The position numbers were made by a program, and so were the translations under genes. Positions 18,126-27,637 of a DNA stretch of 64,000 nt are shown piece after piece. A model generated the notes under the pieces. The model saw nothing but the letters and a program-made list of their open reading frames with translations, had not been told where the DNA came from and did no database searches. Source of the stretch: Paenibacillus massiliensis subsp. panacisoli DSM 21345 (lineage in GTDB: Bacteria > Bacillota > Bacilli > Paenibacillales > Paenibacillaceae); the NCBI RefSeq assembly GCF_000426545.1, contig NZ_AUFO01000016.1, positions 124,001 through 188,000 of the forward strand. The letters are read 5' to 3'. Every line of letters begins with the position of its first letter. Position 1 is the stretch's first letter.

Positions 18126-18794
18126 ATGCACATTTTTGATTGGTTCAGCATGATCGGTACAGTGGCCTTCGCAGTATCAGGCGCGATTGTTGCGATGGAA
18201 GAGGGATACGACATTCTTGGCGTGCTGGTACTAGGCCTTGTGACTGCTTTTGGGGGCGGTGTTATCCGTAATGTACTAATTGGTGTTCCGGTGACTACGT
18301 TATGGAGTCAGGGGTCGCTGATTATGCTGGCTGTTATTTCAGTAGCCATTGCTTTTATTCTCCCATTATCCTGGATTACACATTGGCGTAGAACTGAGGT
18401 GTTCTTTGATGCCATTGGTCTTGCAGCCTTTGCGATCCAAGGCGCGTTGTATGCGACTCAAATGAATCATCCGCTGATTGCAGCTATCGTTGCTGGTGTC
18501 ATGACGGGGATTGGCGGCGGAATCATTCGAGACATATTGGCTGGACGCAAGCCACTGGTGCTCCGAGATGAAATCTATGCCGTGTGGGCGATGGTAGGTG
18601 GCTTCATGGTCGGTACGGGCTTTACGAAGACCCCGGGGGAACTCATCATTCTGTTCACGGGCATTGTATTGTTCCGAATGTTATCGGTATATTATAAATG
18701 GAAGCTTCCTAGACGTGCGCTGGATACCGGATCAGCCGGAACTACAGCCGCAGCGAAGCCGAAGAGAGATTATGCAGATTGGGGGACGCCTTAA
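18126..18794 (+). CDS. TRIC/UPF0126-family membrane protein (YadS/YvgT type)
   Basis: The protein has 222 residues from ATG 18126, which follows AGAAGGA; the open frame further upstream is not protein-like. It has about seven hydrophobic segments and two glycine-rich internal repeats, typical of the UPF0126/TRIC fold (GTVAFAVSGAI and GLAAFAIQGAL start the halves, with TAFGGGVIRNVLIG and GIGGGIIRDILAG as matching second elements). Bacterial TRIC proteins form trimeric channels for monovalent cations. The physiological role in bacteria is unclear. The phosphatase gene starts three bases after its stop, so they are co-transcribed. Confidence 0.88.
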   Translation: MHIFDWFSMIGTVAFAVSGAIVAMEEGYDILGVLVLGLVTAFGGGVIRNVLIGVPVTTLWSQGSLIMLAVISVAIAFILPLSWITHWRRTEVFFDAIGLAAFAIQGALYATQMNHPLIAAIVAGVMTGIGGGIIRDILAGRKPLVLRDEIYAVWAMVGGFMVGTGFTKTPGELIILFTGIVLFRMLSVYYKWKLPRRALDTGSAGTTAAAKPKRDYADWGTP

Positions 18795-18797
18795 CAG

Positions 18798-19271
18798 ATG
18801 AACAATCACATTAATGTATTATTCGTGTGCCTGGGCAACATTTGCCGCTCACCAATGGCCGAGGCTGTATTCAGACATCAGGTTGCTGAGAGAGATATGA
18901 AGGAGCAAATAACGGTAGATTCTGCCGGTACAGGAGATTGGCATGTAGGCAAGCCACCACATGAGGGTACATTGAACCAACTGAATATGCATGGCATCAG
19001 CAGTGATGGTCTATTCGCTCGTACTGTCCAGGGAGAGGACTTTGCGCAATTTGATTACATTGTATGCATGGATGATTCCAATGAGCAGAATTTACGTCGC
19101 TTGCCTGGTGGGGGAGATGCTGACATCCTCAAATTCATGGATTTGCTACCCGATGAGCTGCAGCGGGAGGTCCCGGATCCGTACTTTACAGGTAACTTTG
19201 AAGAGGTATATCGCTTGATCAACGCTGGCTGCGAGAAGCTTCTGGACAAAATTGTCGAAGAAAGGCTATGA
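18798..19271 (+). CDS. Low-molecular-weight protein-tyrosine phosphatase
   Basis: The protein has 157 residues. The P-loop CLGNICRS (C-x5-R-S) lies at residues 11-18 and the general-acid motif DPYF at about 127, both in the expected places for the LMW-PTP family, which removes phosphate from tyrosine on proteins in the cytoplasm. The usual Asp-Ser-Ala-Gly-Thr motif (DSAGTGDWH) is also present. It follows the channel gene by three bases. There is no adjacent tyrosine kinase, so this resembles housekeeping YfkJ-type enzymes more than capsule-linked ones. Confidence 0.92.
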   Translation: MNNHINVLFVCLGNICRSPMAEAVFRHQVAERDMKEQITVDSAGTGDWHVGKPPHEGTLNQLNMHGISSDGLFARTVQGEDFAQFDYIVCMDDSNEQNLRRLPGGGDADILKFMDLLPDELQREVPDPYFTGNFEEVYRLINAGCEKLLDKIVEERL

Positions 19272-19640
19272 TTAACTATAGTAGCGCCTGCTTGAAGCTG
19301 ATGTGCTAAGACGACTTTACATAGAAGCGTCTGTAATAGGTACTCACATGCTGCTACTGTCGAAATAAGCCGAATCATGGAGTCTCCACAAGAGACTCTG
19401 TTGTTTGTGAGCAATTGTAAGCGTACACATTCAGATGGAAGCGTGTAGCCCTAATATTTTCTGTAGGGAGCTACGGATTGATGATGAGTTTTCACGGATG
19501 TCCCGATGCGCAAATGTCATGAAAGGAGGGATTAGAGCTAGTAGTAATGGATGCAGCGTACACTCAGAGCTGTGGGTAACGGTATAGTTATGGGTAACAG
19601 TACGTGGGTAAACGAATGATGGAGCAATCGTGAAAAGAAA
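19272..19640. other. Intergenic stretch without recognised gene
   Basis: About 370 bases between two convergent genes. An AAAGGAGGGA sequence near 19520 is not followed by a usable open frame, and two GTGGGTAA-type short repeats occur near 19574-19612. The minus-strand terminator of the esterase gene closes the stretch. Confidence 0.4.
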
Positions 19641-19664
19641 AAAGGGAATCGTACGATCCCCTTT
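19633..19664 (-). terminator. Terminator of the esterase gene
   Basis: On the minus strand AAAGGG-GATCGTACGATT-CCCTTT (19664-19641) forms a strong stem followed by TTTCTTTTC. The stem begins within the stop codon of the esterase. Confidence 0.8.
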
Positions 19665-20397
19665 AGGCCAAATTCAGAAAATACATAAGTGCATCGGGCA
19701 ATTCATTCTGCCAGAAGCCCCACAGATGCTGGCCATCCTTCTCGCGATAGGAGACGGTTGCTCCCCGCTCCTCAAGCAGCTGGCGGGTGAGACGATTAAG
19801 CTCCACAAAATCATAAACGCCAGTATCACTCTTGAAGTTCGTCTCCTGCAGACCGACGACCATCCATACATCCAGATGGGACAAGTCTTTTTCTTTTGCG
19901 ATCAAGGCTCTGGACTCATCGTAGTAAGCACCGGAGAGACTGATGATCCGTGTGAACAGGTCGGGATAAAGCAAGGCCAGATGCAGGGACACACTGCCTC
20001 CCAGTGAGTCTCCGGCAAGAATTCGTTCGGAAGGCTCCCGGCGCACAGCATATTTTCCTTCTATATAAGGAATAATCTCTTCGGCGAAGCATGAGGTATA
20101 AGCCTCGAATCTGCTGCCAAATGGGGCATACTCGGAAGTACGGATGGAAGTATCCACCTCTACACCGACAATGATGAAAGGCTCAATGCCTTCATCCAAA
20201 ATCAGCCTGTTCGCATGTGTAGCGATTCGGCCAAAATTGAAGAACTCTTCTCCATCCTGACAATAGACAACGGGGTAGCTAAGAATCTCATTGTATCCGG
20301 GTGGGAGATAGATACGAAGTGCTCTTTTGGCACCGAGCCACCGGCTTTCGATCTCGTCTTTCAGAATGGTGCGTTTCAAATAGCGGGAATCCGTCAT
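19663..20397 (-). CDS. Alpha/beta-hydrolase esterase (enterochelin-esterase-like, esterase D family)
   Basis: The protein has 244 residues, cytoplasmic, with no signal peptide. The nucleophile elbow GDSLGG is at about residue 129 and a His-containing DGQHLWGFW segment near the C-terminus supplies the catalytic His. The early strand pattern (ALRIYLPPGY, YPVVYCQDGEEFF) is typical of the putative esterase family that includes Fes-like siderophore esterases. The substrate cannot be told from sequence, and no siderophore genes are nearby. Confidence 0.85.
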   Translation of the reverse strand: MTDSRYLKRTILKDEIESRWLGAKRALRIYLPPGYNEILSYPVVYCQDGEEFFNFGRIATHANRLILDEGIEPFIIVGVEVDTSIRTSEYAPFGSRFEAYTSCFAEEIIPYIEGKYAVRREPSERILAGDSLGGSVSLHLALLYPDLFTRIISLSGAYYDESRALIAKEKDLSHLDVWMVVGLQETNFKSDTGVYDFVELNRLTRQLLEERGATVSYREKDGQHLWGFWQNELPDALMYFLNLA

Positions 20398-20590
20398 GTT
20401 TCGTCACCTTTCATGGGTAAATTTTTGCAATCATGATCACAATAAGTTAAGATTACCGTGATTGAAATTGCAAGTAAAATACAACATTGTTCTGTTCAAA
20501 TTTAAAAGATGTACTAAGCTGTTATATAAAATTTAGTCGCCTGTTACATATAGCAAAAACAGAAAATCTTATAAAAAATGCCGTTTTCCT

Positions 20591-20620
20591 TTGACGGGAG
20601 AGATGAAACAGGTGTATAAT
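20591..20620 (+). promoter_or_regulatory. Sigma-A promoter of the pdh operon
   Basis: TTGACG (20591-20596) and a perfect TATAAT (20615-20620) are separated by 18 bases, 54 bases before the pdhA start. This is the best promoter match in the window and fits a strongly expressed operon. Confidence 0.8.
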
Positions 20621-20673
20621 AATTCTATAACAGCGGAACTTGATATTCAAATTTTTTTGTTGAGGTGAAGATA

Positions 20674-21741
20674 ATGAGCAAGGTTCCTTATGAAGTATAT
20701 ACAGAGGAGGTAGAAGCTCTGTCTGTACTTTCACCGGCTGGTGAAATCGTTAATGAAGAGAAAATGCCTAAGCTTACTGATGATCAATTGAAAGAAATTA
20801 TGTACCGTATGGTATTTACACGTACTTGGGATGACCGTGCCGTGAACTTGGGCCGTCAAGGTCGTCTGGGCTTCTATGCACCGGTATCCGGACAAGAAGC
20901 GACAATGATCGGTAGTGAATTCGCTCTGGAGAAGGACGATTTCGTTGCACCTGGTTACCGTGATATTCCACAATTGGTATGGCATGGTCTGCCATTGTAT
21001 CAAGCATTCCTGTACTCCCGTGGCCATCAACATGGCGGCCAAATCCCTGATGGCGTTAAAGTATTGATGCCACAAATCATCATCGGTGCGCAAATTCTGC
21101 ATGCGATGGGTCTTGCTATGGGCTTCAAGCTGAGAAAACAAAAACAAGTCGTTATTACTTACACTGGTGATGGCGGTTCTTCCGAAGGTGACTTCTACGA
21201 AGGTCTGAACTACGCTGGAGTTTACAAACTGCCGGTTATTTTCTTCGTACAGAACAATGGTTATGCGATCACTACTCCGTTCTCCAAGCAAACTGCGGCA
21301 TTGTCCATCGCACATAAAGCGGTTGCTGCTGGAATCAAAGGCGTAAAAGTAGACGGCATGGACGTGTTCGCGGTAATCAAGGCTGTTCAAGAAGCAGCTG
21401 AGCGCGGACGTAACGGCGAGGGTGCAACCCTGATCGAAGCGGTAACTTACCGTTTCCGTCCTCACTCCCTGTCTGACGATGCTTCCAAGTATCGTTCCAA
21501 AGAAGAAGAAACAGAGTGGAGCGAGAAGGACCCAATCGCACGTCTGGCTAAATATCTGGAGAAAAAAGGTCTTTGGACTGAAGAAGATACAGCTCGTGTG
21601 AAAGAAGAAGCAAAAGCAAAAGTGAACGAAGAAATCAAAAAAGCTGAAAAAACCGAAAAAATGACAGTAGCAGGCTTGATCGACAGTATGTTTGAGTCCA
21701 CTCCTAAACATCTGGAAGAGCAAAAGGCTGATTTCGAATAA
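20674..21741 (+). CDS. pdhA: Pyruvate dehydrogenase E1 component, alpha subunit
   Basis: The protein has 355 residues. ATG 20674 is chosen because GAGGTG lies six bases upstream; GTG 20665 falls within that site. With PdhB it decarboxylates pyruvate using thiamine pyrophosphate and passes the acetyl group to the lipoyl arm of PdhC. The TPP-binding motif GDGGSSEGDFYEG to QNNGYA is at about residues 166-200, and the phosphorylation-loop region RPHSLSDDAS near 268. It is the first gene of pdhABCD and has highly biased codon use, as expected for a highly expressed gene. Branched-chain-specific E1 is less likely given the set of four and the single acyltransferase. Confidence 0.94.
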   Translation: MSKVPYEVYTEEVEALSVLSPAGEIVNEEKMPKLTDDQLKEIMYRMVFTRTWDDRAVNLGRQGRLGFYAPVSGQEATMIGSEFALEKDDFVAPGYRDIPQLVWHGLPLYQAFLYSRGHQHGGQIPDGVKVLMPQIIIGAQILHAMGLAMGFKLRKQKQVVITYTGDGGSSEGDFYEGLNYAGVYKLPVIFFVQNNGYAITTPFSKQTAALSIAHKAVAAGIKGVKVDGMDVFAVIKAVQEAAERGRNGEGATLIEAVTYRFRPHSLSDDASKYRSKEEETEWSEKDPIARLAKYLEKKGLWTEEDTARVKEEAKAKVNEEIKKAEKTEKMTVAGLIDSMFESTPKHLEEQKADFE

Positions 21742-21839
21742 ATGCACGTACAGGCCGGGGGACTCTCGGTCTGGCTTGAACGAATTATAGAGTAATGAAA
21801 TGAAATGTGACTTGTAATGTTTAAGGAGGAAATGAAGCA

Positions 21840-22817
21840 ATGGCACAAATGAACATGAAAGAAGCGATCCGCGACGCACTGCGCGTTGAATTGAAGCGTG
21901 ATCCTAACGTTCTGCTTTTTGGTGAAGATGTAGGTCATGTGGGCGGCGTATTCCGTGCTACGGAAGGTCTGCAAAAAGAATTCGGTGAAGAGCGTGTATT
22001 CGATACTCCACTGGCTGAATCTGCAATCGGTGGTCTGGCTGTAGGTCTTGGTATTCAAGGCTTCCGTCCGGTAGCTGAAATCCAGTTCGTCGGCTTTATC
22101 TTCGAAGCTCTGGACCAAATCGTCGTACAAGCGGCACGTATGCGTTATCGTTCCGGCGGTGTGTACAACTCTCCAATCGTATTCCGTACACCATTTGGTG
22201 GCGGTGTAAAAGCAGCTGAGCTGCACACAGATTCCCTGGAAGGTCTTCTGACACAAACTCCAGGTATTAAAGTGGTTGTTCCATCCAATCCTTATGATGC
22301 GAAGGGTCTGATGATCGCTTCCATTCGTGATAACGATCCTGTCTTCTTCATGGAGCACTTGAATCTGTATCATGCATTCCGTGCTGAAGTGCCAGAAGAG
22401 GATTATGTAGTAGAGCTGGGCAAAGCTAACGTAGTTCGCGAAGGCTCTGACGTAACGATTATTACTTATGGCATGATGGTTCATACTTCTGTTAAAGCAG
22501 CTGATGAGCTGGAGAAGAAAGGTATCAAGGTTGAAGTTATTGACCTGCGTACGATCAGCCCGATCGATATCGATACCGTTGTAGCCTCCATCAAGAAAAC
22601 GAATCGTGCTATCGTCGTTCAAGAAGCGCAAAAGAGCGCGGGCGTTGCTGCTGAAGTCATTGCACAAATCAATGAAAAAGCAATCCTGCACCTGGAAGCT
22701 CCAGTACTGCGTGTAGCAGGTCCAGATACTGTGTATCCATTTGCTCAAATCGAAGACACTTGGTTGCCTAACCCTGCACGTGTAGTGAAAGCAGTCGAGA
22801 ACGTCCTGGCATTTTAA
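21840..22817 (+). CDS. pdhB: Pyruvate dehydrogenase E1 component, beta subunit
   Basis: The protein has 325 residues, the family's usual length, and starts after AAGGAGGAAATGAAGCA. It forms the alpha2beta2 E1 with PdhA. Recognisable are the N-terminal [12 protein letters not shown] region, FGEDVG near residue 27, the TPP-contacting E-x-Q-F region (AEIQFVGF) and the C-terminal transketolase-type domain with [13 protein letters not shown] near 230. A 98-base gap after pdhA contains no terminator, so the two are in one transcript. Confidence 0.94.
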   Translation: MAQMNMKEAIRDALRVELKRDPNVLLFGEDVGHVGGVFRATEGLQKEFGEERVFDTPLAESAIGGLAVGLGIQGFRPVAEIQFVGFIFEALDQIVVQAARMRYRSGGVYNSPIVFRTPFGGGVKAAELHTDSLEGLLTQTPGIKVVVPSNPYDAKGLMIASIRDNDPVFFMEHLNLYHAFRAEVPEEDYVVELGKANVVREGSDVTIITYGMMVHTSVKAADELEKKGIKVEVIDLRTISPIDIDTVVASIKKTNRAIVVQEAQKSAGVAAEVIAQINEKAILHLEAPVLRVAGPDTVYPFAQIEDTWLPNPARVVKAVENVLAF

Positions 22818-22847
22818 TTGAACTGAATAGATAGGGAGGTTTTTTGC

Positions 22848-24167
22848 GTGGCAAAGTTTGAATATAAATTCCCTGAACTGGGCGAAGGTCTGCATGAGGG
22901 CGAAATTATCAAAATGCATATCAAAGTCGGGGATAAAGTAACCGACGAAGATATCGTCATGGAAGTGCAAAACGACAAAGCGGTGGTAGAAGTTCCTTGT
23001 CCGGTAAACGGAACAGTTACTGAAGTCTTCGCTAAAGACGGAGATGTATTCCATGTTGGTCAAGTTGTAGCAGTAATTGATGCTGAGGGTGAACTGCCTG
23101 AGCAAGATGATGCACCAGCAGACCAAGCGGCTCAAGAAAAAGATGCAGCTCAAGGTGGAGCTGAGACTTCGAACTCCGCAGCAGCTTCCAGCCCGTCCGA
23201 TGCAAAAGAAGGCGGTCAAGGTGCTACTCCAGCTGCTCCTTCCAAAGAAGTACTGGCTACACCTAGCGTTCGCAAGTTTGCTCGTGAGCAAGGCGTAGAC
23301 ATCGCTCAAGTAACAGGCACTGGCAGCAATGGCAAAGTGACTCGTGAAGACGTTGAAGCCTTCAAAAATGGTGGCGGCCAAGCAGCACCAGCAGCATCCG
23401 GCAAAGCTGAAGAATCCAAAGCAGCAGCACCAACTGCATCTGCGGCAGCAACTGCTGATCAACGTGTAGAAGAAGAGCGCGTACCATTCAAGGGTATCCG
23501 TAAAGCGATCTCCAATGCGATGGTTAAATCTGCTTACACTGCACCACACGTTACCATTATGGACGAAGTGGATGTTACTGAGCTGGTTGCTTTCCGTACA
23601 CGTATGAAGCCAATCGCTGAGAAGAAAGGCGTTAAGGTTACTTATCTGCCATTCATCGTGAAGGCACTCGTTGCGGCATCCCGTGAGTTCCCAGTGCTTA
23701 ACGCAATGATCGACGAAGAAGCGAACGAGATTGTGTACAAAAAGTACTACAACATCGGTATCGCTACAGATACAGATGCTGGTCTGATCGTTCCAGTCAT
23801 CAAGGATGCTGACCGTAAGAGCATCTGGATGATCGCAGACTCCATCCGTGATCTGGCAGCACGTGGTCGCGAAGGCAAGCTGAGCCCGAACGAGATGAGA
23901 GGAAGCACGATCTCCATCACAAACATCGGTTCCGCTGGCGGTATGTTCTTCACTCCAATCATCAACTTCCCAGAGGTAGCTATCCTGGGTACTGGTCGCA
24001 TCAGTGAGAAACCAGTTGTGAAAAATGGCGAAATCGTAGCTGCACCAGTTATGGCTCTGTCCCTGAGCTTCGACCACCGTATTATCGACGGTGCCACTGC
24101 ACAGAATTTCATGAACTATATCAAACAGCTGCTCGCTAATCCTGAGCTGCTCGTTATGGAGGTGTAA
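22848..24167 (+). CDS. pdhC: Dihydrolipoamide acetyltransferase (E2)
   Basis: The protein has 439 residues from GTG 22848, preceded by GGGAGG. Order of domains: one lipoyl domain at 1-80 with the modified Lys in NDKAVVEV (about residue 44), an Ala/Pro-rich linker, the E1/E3-binding domain at about 137-175 ([24 protein letters not shown]), a second Ala-rich linker, and the catalytic domain from about 210 ending with the active-site [10 protein letters not shown]. It forms the core of the complex and makes acetyl-CoA. A single lipoyl domain is usual for Bacillota. Confidence 0.95.
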   Translation: MAKFEYKFPELGEGLHEGEIIKMHIKVGDKVTDEDIVMEVQNDKAVVEVPCPVNGTVTEVFAKDGDVFHVGQVVAVIDAEGELPEQDDAPADQAAQEKDAAQGGAETSNSAAASSPSDAKEGGQGATPAAPSKEVLATPSVRKFAREQGVDIAQVTGTGSNGKVTREDVEAFKNGGGQAAPAASGKAEESKAAAPTASAAATADQRVEEERVPFKGIRKAISNAMVKSAYTAPHVTIMDEVDVTELVAFRTRMKPIAEKKGVKVTYLPFIVKALVAASREFPVLNAMIDEEANEIVYKKYYNIGIATDTDAGLIVPVIKDADRKSIWMIADSIRDLAARGREGKLSPNEMRGSTISITNIGSAGGMFFTPIINFPEVAILGTGRISEKPVVKNGEIVAAPVMALSLSFDHRIIDGATAQNFMNYIKQLLANPELLVMEV

Positions 24168-24170
24168 TCA

Positions 24171-25592
24171 ATGGTAGTAGGAGACGCTTCTCTGGATATT
24201 GATACATTGGTCATCGGTGCGGGTCCTGGCGGTTATGTTGCCGCCATCCGTGCAGCACAGCTGGGTCAAAAGGTACTGATCGTTGATAAATCCGAGCTGG
24301 GTGGAGTGTGCTTGAACCGTGGTTGTATTCCTTCCAAGGCTCTGATCTCTGCAGCTCATCAATATGAGAATGCACTGCATGCTGATTTCTTCGGCGTATC
24401 TGTAGGCGACGTGAAAGTCGACTTCACGAAGACTCAAGAATTCAAAAACGGTGTCGTGAAGAAAATGACAGCAGGTGTATCTGGCTTGCTGAAAGGCAAC
24501 AAAGTTGAAATCTTCAACGGCGAGTGCATGTTCATTAACGAGAACGAAGCACGTGTATTCAACGATCACGAGTCCCCTCGTTACCGTTTCAAGAACTGCA
24601 TCATCGCGACGGGTTCCCGTCCGATCGAGCTGAAGCCATTCCCATTTGGTGGACGCATTCTGTCCTCGACAGAAGCATTGAACCTGCCAGAAGTGCCTAA
24701 GAGCATGATCGTAATCGGCGGTGGCTACATCGGTGCTGAGCTGGGTCAAATGTACTCCAAGTTCGGTACGAAGGTAACTATTATTGAAGGTCTGGATACT
24801 GTATTGCCAGGCTTCGATAAAGATATGACTAGCCTTGTAGCGAAGAACATGAAGAAGACGAACATCGAGATCGTAACAGGTGCAAAAGCTGAAAGTGCTG
24901 AGCAAACAGATAAAGATGTTACTGTGAAATACTCTGTGGGTGGCGAAGCGAAAGAAGTAACTGCTGAGTACCTGCTGGTAACGGTTGGCCGTCGTCCTAA
25001 CACAGATGGCGAGCTCGGTCTTGACCTGATTGGTGTAGAGACAGATGAGCGCGGCTTCGTAAAAGTCGACCATCAAGGACGTACTAACCACAAGCATATC
25101 TTCGCCATTGGTGATATCGTAGCTGGACCAGCTCTGGCTCATAAAGCCTCTTACGAAGGTAAAGTAGCTGCTGAAGCTATTGCTGGCGAGCCATCTGTAG
25201 TAGACTACAAGTGCATTCCTGCTGTAGTCTTCACAGATCCAGAGTGCGCAAGCGTAGGCTACAGCGAGTCACAAGCTAAGGAGAAAGGCCACAAAGTAAA
25301 AGCTGGCAAATTCTCTTATGCTGCTAATGGCCGTGCGGTATCTCTGAATGGAGCAGAAGGCTTCGTGAAGATCGTTGCAGACGAAGAGACTGGCCTCGTG
25401 CTGGGTGCTCAAATCGTAGGTATCGAAGCTTCCAACCTGATTGCTGAGCTGGGTCTGGCTATCGAGATGGGTGCAACCCTGGAAGATATCGCTCTGACTA
25501 TTCATGCTCACCCTACACTGGGCGAGATCGTAATGGAAGCTGCTGAGCTGGTATTGGGTAACCCAATCCATGCGATCGCACCACGTCGTTAA
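24171..25592 (+). CDS. pdhD: Dihydrolipoamide dehydrogenase (E3)
   Basis: The protein has 473 residues. ATG 24171 follows GGAGGTG. The FAD-binding [10 protein letters not shown] is near the N-terminus, the redox disulfide motif [13 protein letters not shown] near 43-55, the NAD-binding [10 protein letters not shown] near 183 and the C-terminal catalytic His in HAHPTLGE. It re-oxidises the dihydrolipoyl arm of PdhC with NAD. It may also serve other 2-oxoacid dehydrogenases. It is the last gene of the operon and a strong terminator follows. Confidence 0.95.
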   Translation: MVVGDASLDIDTLVIGAGPGGYVAAIRAAQLGQKVLIVDKSELGGVCLNRGCIPSKALISAAHQYENALHADFFGVSVGDVKVDFTKTQEFKNGVVKKMTAGVSGLLKGNKVEIFNGECMFINENEARVFNDHESPRYRFKNCIIATGSRPIELKPFPFGGRILSSTEALNLPEVPKSMIVIGGGYIGAELGQMYSKFGTKVTIIEGLDTVLPGFDKDMTSLVAKNMKKTNIEIVTGAKAESAEQTDKDVTVKYSVGGEAKEVTAEYLLVTVGRRPNTDGELGLDLIGVETDERGFVKVDHQGRTNHKHIFAIGDIVAGPALAHKASYEGKVAAEAIAGEPSVVDYKCIPAVVFTDPECASVGYSESQAKEKGHKVKAGKFSYAANGRAVSLNGAEGFVKIVADEETGLVLGAQIVGIEASNLIAELGLAIEMGATLEDIALTIHAHPTLGEIVMEAAELVLGNPIHAIAPRR

Positions 25593-25630
25593 TTCTCGCT
25601 TCTGACGATCTAATAAGTTATTTGTAGATT

Positions 25631-25702
25631 CTAACACTTGTCATTAGTGTTAGCTAGGAGTATTCCCAAGCAACTGCATGTTGCTTGGGGGTGCTCCTTT
25701 TT
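25631..25702 (+). terminator. Double-hairpin terminator of the pdh operon
   Basis: A first stem CTAACACT/AGTGTTAG (25631-25653) is followed by a long stem from AGGAGTATTCCCAAGCAAC to GTTGCTTGGGGGTGCTCC (about 25657-25697), ending in five T. Confidence 0.9.
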
Positions 25703-25854
25703 ATATGATCTATATTGAAGTCTGAGGAGAAATGCTTAAGTCCATTGGTTTTAACTTGTCAGCTGACATCTCCAGCAAACTGTTGGTGGGGATCCATCAG
25801 GCATGTTACACTAAACTAATGAATTATGTACTAGCATGGAAATGAGGAGAAGCT

Positions 25855-26649
25855 ATGAAGAACTATCAGGAGCTGTTACGAGATATTTTGGAGAATGGAG
25901 TGGACAAAGGTGACCGTACGGGGACAGGCACACGTTCCGTCTTCGGACGCCAGCTACGTTTTGATTTGAATAAAGGATTCCCGCTCGTTACGACTAAAAG
26001 AATACATCTCAAATCCGTCATTCATGAGCTATTATGGTTCTTGAAGGGGGACACCAACACATCCTACCTGAAGGAGCACGGCGTGACGATCTGGGACGAA
26101 TGGGCTGATGAAGAAGGGAATCTGGGACCGGTGTATGGCTCGCAGTGGCGCGCATGGGAGACGCCTGATGGTCGTCATATTGATCAGATTGCGAATGTGA
26201 TTGATTCCATTCGGAACAACCCGGATTCGCGCAGACATATTGTAAGCGCCTGGAATGTGGCCGTCATTGATGAGATGAAGCTGCCGCCATGCCACTTTGT
26301 ATTTCAATTTTATGTGGCTCAGGGTAAGCTGTCCTGCATGCTCACAATGCGCTCTGTAGACACGTTCCTAGGTCTTCCGTTCAATATTGCCAGCTATGCC
26401 TTGCTCACGCATATGGTTGCTCAGCAGTGTGATCTGGAGGTTGGAGAGTTCGTATGGTCCGGTGGTGACGTACATATCTACTCCAATCATATGGAGCAGG
26501 TACAGACGCAGCTGCAGCGTGAGCCATATCCATTGCCGAATCTAGTGATCAAGCGTAAGCCGGACTCCATCTTTGATTATGTCTACGAAGATTTTGAGTT
26601 TGAGAATTATCAGCACCATCCAGGCATCAAAGCACCTGTTGCAGTCTAA
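25855..26649 (+). CDS. thyA: Thymidylate synthase
   Basis: The protein has 264 residues, the length of the short ThyA type. It methylates dUMP to dTMP with methylene-tetrahydrofolate. Key elements are [12 protein letters not shown] near residue 21, the catalytic Cys in [10 protein letters not shown] at about 146, and the nucleotide-binding [18 protein letters not shown] and DVHIYSNH segments. AGGAG precedes the ATG. The dihydrofolate reductase gene that recycles its product follows 63 bases on, a common pairing. Confidence 0.96.
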   Translation: MKNYQELLRDILENGVDKGDRTGTGTRSVFGRQLRFDLNKGFPLVTTKRIHLKSVIHELLWFLKGDTNTSYLKEHGVTIWDEWADEEGNLGPVYGSQWRAWETPDGRHIDQIANVIDSIRNNPDSRRHIVSAWNVAVIDEMKLPPCHFVFQFYVAQGKLSCMLTMRSVDTFLGLPFNIASYALLTHMVAQQCDLEVGEFVWSGGDVHIYSNHMEQVQTQLQREPYPLPNLVIKRKPDSIFDYVYEDFEFENYQHHPGIKAPVAV

Positions 26650-26712
26650 GTAGGCAAGGGACTGCTTTTTTAACGAAGCAGCTGTGTCAACGCAGTCTTG
26701 AGGAGGGATTTC

Positions 26713-27195
26713 ATGAGCATTACGATGATTTGGGCGATGGATAGCAATCACCTGATCGGCAAGCAGAACCGTCTGCCATGGCGTATACCACATGATATGG
26801 CTTTTTTCAGAAGACAGACGCTCGGCAAGACAGTCGTATTGGGGCGCAAAACCTGGGATTCATTTAACCAGAAAAGCCTTCCCCAGCGGAGAAATATCGT
26901 CATGACCCGTGACCAGGAGTTCAAGGTCAGCGATGCTGAAGTTGTGCACTCCATCGAGGAAGTCTTGGATCTGGCGAAGAAAGAAGAGATTATGATCATT
27001 GGTGGGGGAGAGATCTATGAGCTTTTCTGGCCCCATGCGGATAAATTGCTGGTTACCCGGATTCATGAAGAGTTTGAGGGAGACTCCTATTTCCCTGAGC
27101 TCGATTGGAGTTCATGGCGCATAGCAGACAGCACTCCGGGCATCAAGGATGAGAAGAATCCTTACGATTATGAGTTTATTACGTATGTACGATAA
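26713..27195 (+). CDS. dfrA: Dihydrofolate reductase
   Basis: The protein has 160 residues from ATG 26713, which follows GAGGAGGG; the TTG at 26698 lies within this site. Folate-binding motif IGKQNRLPWRIPHDM at about 14-28 with the catalytic Asp, NADPH-binding VVLGRKTWDS near 44 and the GGGEIYELF segment near 97 identify the family. It reduces dihydrofolate, made by ThyA, to tetrahydrofolate. The product is chromosomal-type DHFR. Whether it is sensitive to trimethoprim cannot be judged here. Confidence 0.95.
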   Translation: MSITMIWAMDSNHLIGKQNRLPWRIPHDMAFFRRQTLGKTVVLGRKTWDSFNQKSLPQRRNIVMTRDQEFKVSDAEVVHSIEEVLDLAKKEEIMIIGGGEIYELFWPHADKLLVTRIHEEFEGDSYFPELDWSSWRIADSTPGIKDEKNPYDYEFITYVR

Positions 27196-27637
27196 GCTCT
27201 GTATGAAGAGAGCGATATACACAGATTCATTCTGAAGACACCTAATTAGCAGTAGAAGCAGCAGATTCCGGGCTTAGAGTCTATAGTCCCATAAATAGAT
27301 ACTGAAGTAAGTATGATTAGGCGAATTGATTGCTTATTGTGAGTCGATGATCATACGCCTTCCCCTGACGTGAACAAAGGAGACAGCTTGGGCGGAATAG
27401 CTGCTCTTAAAAGTCCAATATGAATTATTTATTGACTTGATTCAAAAATAGTTTCGCTAAAACGAAAAATGTTGCACAACATTTTAACACTTCTGTACGC
27501 TGATGTGATACAATAAATCAAATTTGAAATCAACGAGGAATACCATTTTATCGTTCGGAAGTACTGGGATGAATCACTGTATCATTACCAAAATGTTCGT
27601 GAAATGGCACAGAAGCGAAGAGATGGGGGAAGGTAAG
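27196..27637. other. Intergenic region ahead of gltD
   Basis: About 440 bases without a gene. The first half shows nothing I can name. The second half holds the inverted repeats and promoter candidate listed separately. Confidence 0.5.
27452..27514 (+). promoter_or_regulatory. Inverted repeats and promoter candidate upstream of gltD
   Basis: AAAATGTTG-CA-CAACATTTT (27466-27485) is a perfect 9-bp inverted repeat, preceded by TTTCG-N6-CGAAA (27452-27467). A possible promoter is TTAACA (27484-27489), 19 bases, TACAAT (27509-27514). The palindrome overlaps the -35, as an activator or repressor site would. It does not fit the TnrA/GlnR consensus (TGTNA-N7-TNACA). Confidence 0.45.

Noticed and set aside
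20731..21879. Open frame of 382 codons on the minus strand, opposite pdhA
   Set aside because: Same cause: antisense shadow of a codon-biased gene, with unlikely composition and no ribosome site.
21462..24077. Open frame of 871 codons on the minus strand, opposite pdhB and pdhC
   Set aside because: It is antisense to highly expressed genes with strong codon bias, which leaves the opposite frame free of stops. Its product is rich in Cys, His and Phe and matches no family, and the plus strand encodes canonical E1 beta and E2 proteins.
24168..25142. Open frame of 324 codons on the minus strand, opposite pdhD
   Set aside because: Antisense shadow of pdhD with unlikely composition.
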